Source: Actinoplanes missouriensis 431
Lineage (GTDB): Bacteria; Actinomycetota; Actinomycetes; Mycobacteriales; Micromonosporaceae
Length of the DNA: 64,000 bases
NCBI RefSeq assembly: GCF_000284295.1
Contig: NC_017093.1
Span: 5,208,001 to 5,272,000 of the forward strand
Direction of reading: 5' to 3'
The notes beneath the pieces are model-generated. The model made no database searches, was not told the DNA's origin, and saw nothing but the letters and a program-made list of their open reading frames with translations. Both the position numbers and the translations under genes were made by a program. The stretch's first letter is position 1. Each line of letters opens with the position of its first letter. Of this stretch, positions 17,868-26,469 are shown in pieces.

Positions 17868-19597
17868 TGACGGCCGGTGTGCTGACCCCGTACCAGATGA
17901 TCAAGCCGGCGGCGGGCCGCCTGGGTCTCGCCCTGCTCGCCGGAACCGGCGCGGCCGGCGCCGCGATCGCCCTGACCGCCTGCTCGGCCTGGCTGATCTC
18001 GCGGGCCGCGCTGCACCCGCCGGTGCTGCACCTGATGGTCGCGATCGTCGCGGTGCGCGCGTGCGGGCTCAGCCGGGGCGTGCTGCGCTATCTGGAACGG
18101 CTGCTCGGGCACGACGCGGCGTTCCGGATCCTCGGTGCCGTGCGGGTGCGCCTCTACCGGCGTCTGGAGCAACTCGCGCCGGCCGGGCTCGCCGACTTCC
18201 GCCGGGCCGACCTGGCGCAACGACTCGCCTCCGACGTCGACGCGGTCCTCGACCTGGTCACCCGGGTGGTGCTGCCGTTCTGCGTGGCGCTGCTGACCGG
18301 GCTCGCCGCGGTGCTCGTGGTCGGCGCGCTGGTGCCCGCCGCCGGGATCACGCTCGCGCTCGGGCTGCTCGTGGTCGCGGTCGGCGTGCCGCTGCTGCAG
18401 CGTGCCGCGACCCGGCGCGCGGACGGACGGCTCGCGCCGCTGCGCGGCCAACTCGCCACCGAGGTGATCGATCTCCTGCACGGCCTCCCCGACCTTTCCG
18501 CGTACGGGGCCACGCGCTCCCGCCTGAGCCGGATCGACGCGATCGACGCCCGGCTGACCGCGGCCGGCCGCAGATCCGCCCTGATGACCGGGATGTCGGC
18601 GGCGGTCACCACGCTGAGCAGCGGATTCTGTGTGCTGGCCGGGCTGGTGGCCGGAGCCGCCGCGGTGCGGTCCGGGAGCCTGCCCGGGGAGTTGCTGGCG
18701 CTCGTGGTGCTGACCCCGCTCGCCGTGTTCGAGGTGGCCGGGCCGCTGCCGGCGGCGGCGCAGACCTACGAGAGCGCGAAGGCATCGCTGCGCCGCCTGA
18801 ACGAACTCTGGACCACCCCGTCCCCCGTCGTCGATGCCGCTCGCGTGCCTTCCCCCCGCGTCTCGCCCTCGCGGGTGCCGGAGATCCGGATCGAGGGGGT
18901 GACCGCCGGGTGGGTGCCGGGGCGGACCGCGGTGCGAGACGTCGACCTCGTGCTGCCGGCCGGCGCGCGGGTCACGCTGACCGGGCCGAGCGGCTCCGGC
19001 AAGAGCACGATCGCGGCGCTGCTGGTGCGCTTCCTCGACCCGCGGCAGGGGCGGATCACCCTGGACGGGGTGGACCTGCGCGACATACCGGCCGACCGGG
19101 TGCGGGAGATCGTCGGATACCTGCCCGAGGACGCCTACCTCTTCGACACCACGATCGGTGACAACCTGCGGATCGCGAAGCCGGACGCCACCGACGCCGA
19201 CCTGCGGGCGGCGCTGCGGGCGGCCCGCCTGCTGGACTGGGTGGAGACCCTGCCGGACGGCCTCACCACCCTGGTCGGCGAGCACGGCATGGCCCTCTCC
19301 GGCGGGCAGCGGCGGCGGCTCGCCCTGGCCCGGATGCTGCTCACCGACGCCCGGGTGCTGATCTTCGACGAGCCGGCCGAGCACCTCGACGAGGAGACCG
19401 CGGCGGCGCTCACCCGGGACCTGCTCGACGCGGCCGGCGACCGCACCGTCCTGCTGATCACCCACCACACCACCGGTCTTCACCCCGGCGTTTCTCACCC
19501 CGACGTTCTTCAGCCCACCGGGACCGACTCCGGGATCGGGGCGGTGACCGCCGGCAGGGTGATGGTGAACGTGCTGCCGCGGCCCACCACGGACTGA
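17867..19597 (+). CDS. cydC: ABC transporter CydC
   Basis: About 576 residues; starts at ATG 17867 or GTG 17864, overlapping the cydD stop. Membrane domain about 10-310, then a nucleotide-binding domain with Walker A GPSGSGKST, signature LSGGQRRRLALARML, Walker B VLIFDEPAEHLD (note AEHLD, the CydC-type variant) and switch His in ITHHTTG. Partner of CydD. The last about 50 residues after ITHHTTG (GVSHPDVLQP... ending NVLPRPTTD) lie beyond the usual ABC fold, and the final 88 bp overlap the 3' end of the histidine kinase gene on the other strand. Confidence 0.93.
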   Translation: MTAGVLTPYQMIKPAAGRLGLALLAGTGAAGAAIALTACSAWLISRAALHPPVLHLMVAIVAVRACGLSRGVLRYLERLLGHDAAFRILGAVRVRLYRRLEQLAPAGLADFRRADLAQRLASDVDAVLDLVTRVVLPFCVALLTGLAAVLVVGALVPAAGITLALGLLVVAVGVPLLQRAATRRADGRLAPLRGQLATEVIDLLHGLPDLSAYGATRSRLSRIDAIDARLTAAGRRSALMTGMSAAVTTLSSGFCVLAGLVAGAAAVRSGSLPGELLALVVLTPLAVFEVAGPLPAAAQTYESAKASLRRLNELWTTPSPVVDAARVPSPRVSPSRVPEIRIEGVTAGWVPGRTAVRDVDLVLPAGARVTLTGPSGSGKSTIAALLVRFLDPRQGRITLDGVDLRDIPADRVREIVGYLPEDAYLFDTTIGDNLRIAKPDATDADLRAALRAARLLDWVETLPDGLTTLVGEHGMALSGGQRRRLALARMLLTDARVLIFDEPAEHLDEETAAALTRDLLDAAGDRTVLLITHHTTGLHPGVSHPDVLQPTGTDSGIGAVTAGRVMVNVLPRPTTD

Positions 19598-21450
19598 ACC
19601 GCGACGGTGCCGCCGTGGTCGCTGACGATGTCGCGGACGATCGCCAGCCCCAGACCGGGGCCCTGTACGGCCTGGTCCATCGCGTTGCCGGCCCGGTGGA
19701 ACGGGGTGAACAGGCCGGGCACGTCCTCGGCCGGGATGCCGATCCCGGTGTCGGTGACCGAGACCGACACCGATCGGCCGTCCGCGCCGGTGGTCAGCTC
19801 GCAGCGCACGCTTCCGCCGGACGGGGTGAACTTGATGGCGTTCTCCATCAGCTTGCGCAGCGCCCGCTGCAGCTGGGTGCGGTCGCCGAGCACCCAGCAC
19901 GGCTCGGCCTCGAAACCGACCGACAGGTTCTTGGCACGGGCCGCGTTCTCCAGCTCGGTGTGCACCATGGCGGCCAGCTCGCCGAGGTCGAGCGGCGCGG
20001 CCGGGAACCCGGCGGCGTCCGGCCGGTCCAGCAGCACCAGGTCGGCGATCGTCTCGTGCAGCCGGTGCGCGTTGCGGGTGATCGCGCTGAGCGACCGCTG
20101 CTGCACCGGCGAGAGGTCGCCGGTGTCCTCGGTGAGCATCTCGGTGTAGCCGAGGATGCTGGTCAGCGGGGTGCGCAGCTCGTGCGTGACGGTCTGGATG
20201 AAGACGTCCTTGCGATGGTCGAGCATCCGCAGCTCGGTGATCAGGCGGGTCTGCCGGTGCTGCAGGGTGAGCTGCCGCAGCACCCGTTCCAGCGCCCCGG
20301 CGGTGCCGACCAGCAGCCGCCGCTCGCCGTCCGCCCAGGTGCGCTGGCCGGGGCGGCTGACCAGCAGGAACCCAGCTTCGCAGTCCGCGTCGCCGCCGAT
20401 CGTGACGCCGATCGCGCCGTCGTCGAAGGTCAGCACCCGGCCCGGACCGCCGGCCAGCAGTTTGCCGGCGACCGCCTCGGAGAGCGGGCGCGTGCCCTCC
20501 GGCCACTGGACCTGGACCGCGCCGGTGCCGGGGATGACCAGCGCGCAGTGCACGCTGCCACTGCCGCCGTCGCTCACCGCGACGCCGATCAGCTCGGCGA
20601 TCCGGTGCGCCGCGACCGTCGGGTCCCGTACGTCCTGCAACTCGGCGGCGACCGCCTGCCGCAGCCCGGCCCGGTCGGCGCGGGCCTGCTCGCCGGCGAG
20701 CAGCTCCTCGGTCTGCGCGGCCAGGTCGTTGAGCGCGTCGACCACGGTCCGCAGCTCGACCGCCTCCACCGGCTCGGCGCGCGCCGAACGGTCCCCCTCG
20801 GCGAGCCGGCGGATCGTGCGGCCCAGCCGGTCCAGGGGAGCGAACAACTTCCGGTGGCCGGTGCTGGCGACCAGGTAGGCGAGCACCAGGATCGCCGCCA
20901 CCAAAATCACGGACCCGCCGTTGACCAGCCGCTGGACGGTCACCCAGGAGCGCTCCTCGGCGCGGAGCTCGGCCGCGATCCCCTCGTCCACCGCCTCGTG
21001 GACCAGGCGTAACTCGTCGAACATCTGCTTGCCGCGGGCCGCGAGCGAGACCGTGGCGCCCGGCTGATCGGACGCGACGACCACCTCCGCGTACTGCTCC
21101 AGCCAGCGGCCGACCACGGCGCCCTCCTGGCCCGCCATCCGGCGCACCCCGGCGTCCCGGGTGCCGGCCACCACCTCGTCGAGCGCGGCGAGCGTCGCGC
21201 TGCGGCTGTTCTGGTACGGCTCGAGGAAGGAGCGGTCGCCGGTCAGCTGGTAGCCGCGGACACCGGTCTCGGCGTCGGTCATCCGCTGCAGGACCCGGTC
21301 GTTGGCGCGTTCCGCCGCGGCGATCCGGGCGGTGGCGTCCTCATGGTCGGAGCGGAGCCGCCCGCCGACGGCGAACTGGACCACGAGAAACGCCGCGAAG
21401 AGCAGCAGCAGGGCCGCGAAGCCCAGGTGGAGACGTCGCTGCACGCTCAT
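19510..21450 (-). CDS. membrane sensor histidine kinase (CHASE3-HAMP-GAF-HisKA-HATPase)
   Basis: 646 residues. A first membrane helix at about 8-28 and a second at about 178-198 flank an extracytoplasmic CHASE3-like domain (ETGVRGYQLTGDRSFLEPYQ). Then HAMP (about 200-250), a GAF-like region (about 265-400), a HisKA dimerisation domain with the phospho-acceptor His in VTHELRTPLTSILGYTE, and an HATPase domain with NAIKFTPSGG, DTGIGIP and GPGLGLAIVRDIV. It autophosphorylates in response to an unknown signal. No response regulator gene is adjacent, so it is an orphan kinase here. Its 3' end overlaps cydC tail to tail by 88 bp, so the two transcripts may be antisense to each other. Confidence 0.92.
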   Translation of the reverse strand: MSVQRRLHLGFAALLLLFAAFLVVQFAVGGRLRSDHEDATARIAAAERANDRVLQRMTDAETGVRGYQLTGDRSFLEPYQNSRSATLAALDEVVAGTRDAGVRRMAGQEGAVVGRWLEQYAEVVVASDQPGATVSLAARGKQMFDELRLVHEAVDEGIAAELRAEERSWVTVQRLVNGGSVILVAAILVLAYLVASTGHRKLFAPLDRLGRTIRRLAEGDRSARAEPVEAVELRTVVDALNDLAAQTEELLAGEQARADRAGLRQAVAAELQDVRDPTVAAHRIAELIGVAVSDGGSGSVHCALVIPGTGAVQVQWPEGTRPLSEAVAGKLLAGGPGRVLTFDDGAIGVTIGGDADCEAGFLLVSRPGQRTWADGERRLLVGTAGALERVLRQLTLQHRQTRLITELRMLDHRKDVFIQTVTHELRTPLTSILGYTEMLTEDTGDLSPVQQRSLSAITRNAHRLHETIADLVLLDRPDAAGFPAAPLDLGELAAMVHTELENAARAKNLSVGFEAEPCWVLGDRTQLQRALRKLMENAIKFTPSGGSVRCELTTGADGRSVSVSVTDTGIGIPAEDVPGLFTPFHRAGNAMDQAVQGPGLGLAIVRDIVSDHGGTVAVQSVVGRGSTFTITLPAVTAPIPESVPVG

Positions 21451-21853
21451 CGGCGGCGCTCCTCGCGAGCGTTCATGTCAGTCCGATCGGCAGGGGGACG
21501 CGGTGACCTAAGCCACTCGGTCAGATCGGGGACCACTCAGCATCCGTACAGTTTCGTTATTGATTCGTGATAATTGGCCTATTGCGTACCGGGGGTAACG
21601 GGTAACTTGGCGCCTCGGTTCTTTTTGTCGGAAATATCGGACAGGGGCGTGGCGGGGATCACCCAGCGTCATGTTGATCTCGGTGATCTGGGTTACTGAC
21701 TGGTAGCCGGGGCTCTTGTAGTCGCCGCGCGACAGCGGCAACATTTCCGGCACATTACGGCTGCGGCATCGACGAGGTTCGCTGAAAACGCCGGTCGGGT
21801 TGCATCGGCCGGGTTTCGCCGGTCGCGGCTGGACGCCATCCCAAGGAGGTTCC
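21451..21853. other. 403-bp divergent intergenic region upstream of the DUF6230 gene
   Basis: No gene is supported. The region is locally A+T-rich around 21540-21580 and contains a tandem GGGTAAC repeat near 21593-21606. It must hold the promoters for the divergent histidine kinase and DUF6230 genes. I see no confident -35/-10 pair. A good AAGGAGG ribosome-binding site at 21843-21849 serves the DUF6230 start. Confidence 0.4.
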
Positions 21854-22462
21854 GTGAAGGATGCGCAAAGCGCGCAGGCTGCCGGGCGCACCAACTGGCA
21901 CCGGTTCGCCGTCGCGGTGGGTGTGCCGACCGTCGTCGCCGGCGGCCTCGTTCTCGCGCTCGCCCAGGGCGCACTCGCCGCGAACTTCACCATTGCCGGT
22001 GAGCAGTTCAAACTCTCCGCCAGCAAGCTGGTGGGTGAGGGATTCACCCAGTACAACGGAGATCTCGAGACCCGCGACGGCACCACGACCGCCGCGATGT
22101 CGGGCATCGAGAAAGCGACGCTGAACGACCTCTGCCAGTCGGTGGCCGTCGGACCGGTGACGCTGCGGATCGAAGCGGGCGACGACCCCGAGCACCCGGT
22201 CACCGCGAGCAACCTGCTGATCGGCATGTCCTCGCTGGGAGGCGACGCCACGTTCGAGGACATCCAGATCGGCCTGGACGCCGGAACCCTGGACCGGGCC
22301 CAGGACGAGGCGAAGGGTGCCCCCGGCGCCTTCGGCCAGCAGGCCAGGAAAGTTACGATCATCAACCTCCGGCAGCAGGCCTACTACACCTCGGCCTCGA
22401 CCTTCACGTTGAACGGCATGAGCCTCAAGCTCCATCTCAGCGGCAAGCACGAGTGCTACTGA
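21854..22462 (+). CDS. DUF6230 family exported protein
   Basis: 202 residues from GTG 21854, directly after AAGGAGG. After a short cytosolic segment (KDAQSAQAAGRTNWHRF) comes one hydrophobic helix (about 25-48, VPTVVAGGLVLALAQGALAA) that may be a signal peptide or anchor, then an extracytoplasmic domain (NFTIAGEQFKLSASKLVGEG...). This matches my recollection of the DUF6230 family of actinomycetes (sometimes labelled cholesterol esterase without evidence), whose gene regularly precedes a DUF6114 gene, as here. Function unknown. A hairpin at 22474-22505 separates it from the next gene, implying unequal expression. Confidence 0.75.
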   Translation: MKDAQSAQAAGRTNWHRFAVAVGVPTVVAGGLVLALAQGALAANFTIAGEQFKLSASKLVGEGFTQYNGDLETRDGTTTAAMSGIEKATLNDLCQSVAVGPVTLRIEAGDDPEHPVTASNLLIGMSSLGGDATFEDIQIGLDAGTLDRAQDEAKGAPGAFGQQARKVTIINLRQQAYYTSASTFTLNGMSLKLHLSGKHECY

Positions 22463-22473
22463 TTCGCAGTGAA

Positions 22474-22505
22474 CCGGGCTCGTGGGGTGATCTCCACGAG
22501 CCCGG
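22474..22505 (+). terminator. hairpin between DUF6230 and DUF6114 genes
   Basis: Perfect 12-bp arms CCGGGCTCGTGG (22474-22485) and CCACGAGCCCGG (22494-22505) with an 8-base loop. It lies in the 94-bp gap between two same-strand genes that normally occur as a pair, so it likely acts as a partial terminator or 3' stabiliser of the first message. Confidence 0.7.
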
Positions 22506-22556
22506 CCCATGGCGCCGTCCGGATGGGCGCCGTTCGACGGTGGTGCGGAGGATCGT

Positions 22557-24029
22557 GTGACGGCGGAGAACATGTGGGGCCGGTTCCGGGCGTGGCGGCG
22601 CGGCCGGCCGTACTGGGCGGGGTTCTTCCTGGTCCTGTCCGGGCTGGAGATGTTCCTGAGCGCCAACATGGCCCTCGACAACATCGAGATCCATATCGGG
22701 CCGCAGGGTTTCCTGTCCTACCTGATCCCGGTGCTGATGCTGGTCAGCGGGCTGCTGGTCTGGTTCAGCCCGGCGCAGCGGCTGTTCTACGGGGTGGTGG
22801 GGACGCTCACCGCGCTGTACTCGTTCATCGGGCTGAACCTGGGCGGGTGGTTCGTCGGGATGCTGCTCGGGATCGTCGGCGGGGCGCTGGCGATCGCGTG
22901 GAGCCCGTCAGCCCCGGAGAATCGGCCTCCGGAGGAGCCGGTTCATGACAGCGGGCCGCCGACCGCGGAGATTCCGGCGGTGGTGAGTGACCCGACGATC
23001 GTGCCGGGGATCGGGGCCGGCCCTCAGGACGGGGACCCGCAGCATCGGCCGGCGCATCGCTCGGCTCATCGGAAGGCGCTGCTGATCGCGCCGCTGGCGC
23101 TGGCTGCCGCCGTCGTGGCCGGGGGCAATGTCCCGGCGGATGCGGCGCCGGAGTGCCCGGAGGGCCTGCCGTCGATCACGACGACGCCGTCGCGGTCCGT
23201 TTCGCCTCCGGCCAAGGCCGCTCAGCGGAAAGCTCCGAAGGCCTCGCAGTCGTCCACGGCGACGGCCAGGCCGTCGGCCTCCTCGGCCTCGGCTGCTCCG
23301 TCCCCGTCGGCGACCGGCGAGGACGACGACGACACCGGTTTTCCGATCCTGGACGGGATCGGCGACGCTCTCGAGGACATCGGTGACGGGCTGAACGACA
23401 TCTTCAACCCCGGTCAGGCCGCGCCGTCGCCGTCGCCGTCGCCGTCGGTCGCCGCCCCGCCCGCCCCCTCCTCGGCTGCTCCGTCGTCGGCGGGACCCTC
23501 CACCGTCGTACCCTCGCAAGCTCCTGGCTCGTCGGCGTCGCCGACGCCCAGCCGGAAGCCGGACGAGATCCCGTGCCTCGGCGCCCGGCAGGAGGGCCTG
23601 GTCGCCGAGTCGGACGGGATCCCGCGGGCCGGCGTGAAGCCCGGGATCCTCAGGACCAAGTCGCTGACCATGTACAACTCGACCTATGAGGGCGTGGTCG
23701 ACGTCCCGACGGCGAACGGGCCGATCACATCGCTCTTCTTCAGCATGGACAAGGCGGTGAACAAGCCGTTCAGCCTGGAGATCGCCGAGCCCAACGGCGC
23801 CACCACGCTGATCAAGAGTGGCGAATTGACCACCGATGGGAATGTCGAGTTCTACTCCCCCAAGTTCACCGGGAAGTTGTTCGGCTTGATCCCGGTGACC
23901 TTCAGCCCCGAACAGCCGCCGCCGCTGACGCTGCCGGTGCTGTGGTTCACCGACGTGACGATCGACCTGGCGTATGTGCAGTGCGATGTCCTCACCGCCA
24001 AGCCGATCAGCATCAGCGAGCTCCCCTAG
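22557..24029 (+). CDS. DUF6114 domain membrane protein with Ser/Pro-rich linker
   Basis: 490 residues from GTG 22557, preceded by GGAGG. Residues about 20-115 carry three to four membrane helices (AGFFLVLSGLEMFLSANMAL, FLSYLIPVLMLVSGLLVWF, LFYGVVGTLTALYSFIGLN, FVGMLLGIVGGALAIAW), the DUF6114 core. A further hydrophobic helix at about 180-200 (LLIAPLALAAAVVAGG) leads to a low-complexity Ser/Pro/Ala region (about 215-365) and a C-terminal globular domain beginning ARQEGLVAESDGIPRAGVKPG. The last domain may be extracytoplasmic. Function unknown; the pairing with DUF6230 suggests they act together at the cell surface. Confidence 0.72.
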   Translation: MTAENMWGRFRAWRRGRPYWAGFFLVLSGLEMFLSANMALDNIEIHIGPQGFLSYLIPVLMLVSGLLVWFSPAQRLFYGVVGTLTALYSFIGLNLGGWFVGMLLGIVGGALAIAWSPSAPENRPPEEPVHDSGPPTAEIPAVVSDPTIVPGIGAGPQDGDPQHRPAHRSAHRKALLIAPLALAAAVVAGGNVPADAAPECPEGLPSITTTPSRSVSPPAKAAQRKAPKASQSSTATARPSASSASAAPSPSATGEDDDDTGFPILDGIGDALEDIGDGLNDIFNPGQAAPSPSPSPSVAAPPAPSSAAPSSAGPSTVVPSQAPGSSASPTPSRKPDEIPCLGARQEGLVAESDGIPRAGVKPGILRTKSLTMYNSTYEGVVDVPTANGPITSLFFSMDKAVNKPFSLEIAEPNGATTLIKSGELTTDGNVEFYSPKFTGKLFGLIPVTFSPEQPPPLTLPVLWFTDVTIDLAYVQCDVLTAKPISISELP

Positions 24030-24733
24030 CCAGCCGCGCTTCGGTTCGGCCCACGTCATTTGGCCGGCGAATTCGCTGCCGGACCGCATCGACGGCTGGT
24101 CCGGTGTTACCGGCCCTGTAGCGAGTCCGGGCCACCGCTGGTGACCGCCCGTTAAGGCGTCGGCGATGGCGTCCAAGTCGCCCTCAAAAAGCCGGCGTAG
24201 ATGGGGAGTGTCGATGACTCGCGGAGGGCTGGGGGAACATGCCGCTGGGCGGATCTCGGCAGTGGTTGGACCCTCTCAGCGGCGGCATCGCCCGGCAACA
24301 CGACCTTGCGATGATGTGTGTCCGGCATCGCAGGTGCCGTCAATCAGGTCTCACCTCGGCTTCCCTCTGTCGGAGGACGATTCAGAGGTCACCGCCGATT
24401 TCTTCGTCTTCCGGCGCTATGAAGATCGATTCGCCGGATCTTCAGGGATGGGTGGTGCCGGGATCCCCTAGCGCCTTACTGCGCTACTGCTCATCCCCTA
24501 GTCGATACTGCCAGAAAAGTATCGCCCAGTCGCAAATTTGACACATTCATCGCGTGCTTAAACATCCAAGCTAGCCTATTGGTGTGAGCAAAGTTAAAGC
24601 TGGTGCAAAAAGTTGAGGCTGGCGCGATCGGATTTGAAACCTATCGGCAGCTTTTGCTCGGTCAGTGCTGCAGCGCCTGTGCTGATCACCACAAGCGGAT
24701 AGCTGGCTGGCTAGACCGAGAGTAGAAGCATCC
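24030..24733. other. 704-bp intergenic stretch, A+T-richer than its surroundings
   Basis: No convincing gene: short open frames here lack ribosome-binding sites, coding bias and recognisable motifs. From about 24480 the composition becomes clearly richer in A+T. A TTGACA box lies at 24538-24543, with TAAACA at 24559-24564 (15-bp spacing) as a weak -10 candidate; it could be the promoter of the SepF-like/SLATT unit, with a leader of about 165 nt. No tRNA or obvious attachment site is seen. Confidence 0.4.
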
Positions 24734-25210
24734 GTGGAATACGACTTCCCAGCGCTGATATACGCTGCAATACTGCTTTCTTCCCTGACCACCTCCCTAG
24801 TTGCATGCCTGATTCTAGCTGCGGTTCTACACGGGAGCGCCCGAGTGCGTCGACGGGGCCGGGATTACGCGATCGGTCGTCGCCCTATAGACACATCTAA
24901 GTCCGCCAAACTCGAGGCGGCTATTGAGACTGCCGTTATGTTAAATTCGTACGAGGTTGGGCGAGGGGCGCCTGATGGAATACGCTTAACGGACAACTTT
25001 CGGTGCCTCCCTCATGATTACGAAGATGCCGTGCGCCGCATCGCGCAGAACTACTGCGCTGCCCACGTGGTGTCCGTCGACTTAAGTAAGGTTGATCATC
25101 AATCGGCAATTCGCATCGTCGAATTTTGCAGCGGACTTTGCACTGCAAGGTCGGGTTGGATGTTTCGGGTTTCGGAGTTCGTAATTGTTTTAACTCCGGG
25201 TGTCGATTGA
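24734..25210 (+). CDS. membrane-anchored SepF-like protein
   Basis: 158 residues, GTG start with only a weak purine-rich upstream sequence. Residues about 7-33 form one hydrophobic helix (YAAILLSSLTTSLVACLILAAVL), followed by a basic segment (RVRRRGRD) and a linker. Residues about 83-157 resemble the SepF domain: a PxDYEDAVRRIAQ helix, then HVVSVDLSKVDHQSAIRIVEFCSGLCTARSGWMFRVSEFVIVLTPGV, matching the SepF order of beta strand, helix and strand in which SepF proteins have VIMNL...R..DF..G......G.....F.L.P. True SepF is a cytosolic FtsZ-membrane linker with an amphipathic helix and sits beside ftsZ; this one has a real TM helix and sits beside a SLATT gene. It overlaps the next gene by 11 bp. 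The SepF assignment is by eye. Confidence 0.6.
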   Translation: MEYDFPALIYAAILLSSLTTSLVACLILAAVLHGSARVRRRGRDYAIGRRPIDTSKSAKLEAAIETAVMLNSYEVGRGAPDGIRLTDNFRCLPHDYEDAVRRIAQNYCAAHVVSVDLSKVDHQSAIRIVEFCSGLCTARSGWMFRVSEFVIVLTPGVD

Positions 25211-26075
25211 TTGGCCGGTTCTTGCTGTGAAAGGGGATGGGTTGGCCGCGTCGAATACTGATCAGCTGTTGGTTCTCAACCACGAGGTTCGTAGAACTGA
25301 GCACGCCCTTGCAGTAGCACGGCAGAGGGCGCGGTGGTCAAACATATCCATGCTCCTTGGCCCCTTGCTGGCAGTGGTGCTTTACGTGCTGCTTTACATG
25401 CCGGTAACGGTTGTACCCGTGGCGATCCGGACGGCAATCTACATACCGGCCATCCCAATCGTTGCGTGTTTCTGCGGGGCCGCTTTCTATCTCAAGAAGT
25501 ATCGAGGTTATCCCGAAAGGGATAATCAGCAAAAGAAGCTATACCTATCGGAAGGCGACTTAGAGCTGAAGTTGGCGCGACAGCGCGATGAACGCAAGAT
25601 TCTGCTTGCCAATGCAGATACCCCTCCGAGAGTGCGCCGCGTTACGTACAAGGAGGACGCCTACACCGATGTAGACCACCTCCGAGCGGAAAGCAAGCGC
25701 TACCGCAGCGTCAACAACTTCCTTCAAGGGATTATCATCATCGGCTCCCTCGCCGCCACTGGCGCCTCTGGCGTTTCAACAGAAGTGCCGGTATTGCGAT
25801 GGGTGACGCTGGCCTTGACATTTGCCGTTGGCATTTCAAGTGGTTTCATGGGCTACTTCAAGTACAAGGAGAGAAGTTTCTATCTTCAGCAAACAGCTGA
25901 CGCAATCGAAAACGAGTGGGAGGCAGTTGAGATCGGTGTCGGTCGCTACAAGGACAGCGACGAAGAGACAGCTCTGGCAGACTTTGTCGAGGAGGTCCAC
26001 CGCCTGAAATCGGAGCAGAAGAAGCGTCAACAGAACCTGGAGCAGCCCCCGGACGTTCGGAGCGCCGATGAGTAA
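25200..26075 (+). CDS. SLATT/DUF4231-type four-TM protein
   Basis: Up to 291 residues; GTG 25200 overlaps the upstream gene, and later starts (GTG 25227, TTG 25242 after GGGGATGG) are possible. Two pairs of membrane helices: about 50-73 and 77-98, and about 173-194 and 200-222. Between them is a charged helical segment. The second pair and following region (YRSVNNFLQGIIIIGSLAATGAS, then WVTLALTFAVGISSGFMGYFKY, FYLQQTADAIENEWEAVEIGVGRY) match the SLATT/DUF4231 pattern of two helices followed by a coiled amphipathic helix. SLATT domains are proposed pore-forming effectors associated with nucleotide-second-messenger and SLOG conflict systems. No nucleotidyltransferase or SLOG gene is next to it here. 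It overlaps the next ORF by 8 bp. Confidence 0.65.
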   Translation: MSIDWPVLAVKGDGLAASNTDQLLVLNHEVRRTEHALAVARQRARWSNISMLLGPLLAVVLYVLLYMPVTVVPVAIRTAIYIPAIPIVACFCGAAFYLKKYRGYPERDNQQKKLYLSEGDLELKLARQRDERKILLANADTPPRVRRVTYKEDAYTDVDHLRAESKRYRSVNNFLQGIIIIGSLAATGASGVSTEVPVLRWVTLALTFAVGISSGFMGYFKYKERSFYLQQTADAIENEWEAVEIGVGRYKDSDEETALADFVEEVHRLKSEQKKRQQNLEQPPDVRSADE

Positions 26076-26304
26076 CGAATCGCCTAGCTTTCCTGTCCCG
26101 GACGAGAGCGTGGTGGCGGTTTATATCGGCGGCGACAGCGAGGCTGAAGTATTCCATCGAGCTGCGCTCTGGGTCGCAATGAACGATGGAGCCGTAGAAA
26201 TCCAGGCCGTACAGTGGCAACGTTTATCGTTTCATCGCCAACCTAGTAGCCCAGTATTCGAGATGCAGATATATTTTGAGCCGCAGCCAGGATGGCAACG
26301 TTAG
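26068..26304 (+). CDS. small hypothetical protein, third gene of the SepF-like/SLATT unit
   Basis: 78 residues from ATG 26068, overlapping the stop of the SLATT-type gene by 8 bp, which argues for a real translationally coupled gene. No signal or membrane helix. A mixed alpha/beta sequence (VVAVYIGGDSEAEVFHRAALWVAMNDGAVEI) with a Trp/Gln-rich C-terminus (YFEPQPGWQR). I do not recognise a family. As the smallest member it could be an inhibitor or accessory factor for its partners; that is a guess. Confidence 0.5.
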   Translation: MSNESPSFPVPDESVVAVYIGGDSEAEVFHRAALWVAMNDGAVEIQAVQWQRLSFHRQPSSPVFEMQIYFEPQPGWQR

Positions 26305-26469
26305 CGATCATCTCAGCCAACTACCTCCGTATGCCTCGGCAAGGCATGGCGCGTCCACGTTCGGTTCGAAAGCTCCTAAAACGTGCTGTTGAATCGGTTT
26401 TGGTCACCGTTGCAAGGTAAAGATCAGTCTCATTTCGGTCGCCGTGAGTAAAGCTCCTAACGCGATCTT

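Noticed and set aside
17636..20506. 956-codon minus-strand open frame across cydC and the kinase gene
   Set aside because: It is antisense to ABC motifs in CydC and out of frame with the histidine kinase motifs.
24166..24541. Short plus-strand open frames of about 100 codons
   Set aside because: No ribosome-binding site, no coding bias and no recognisable protein features.
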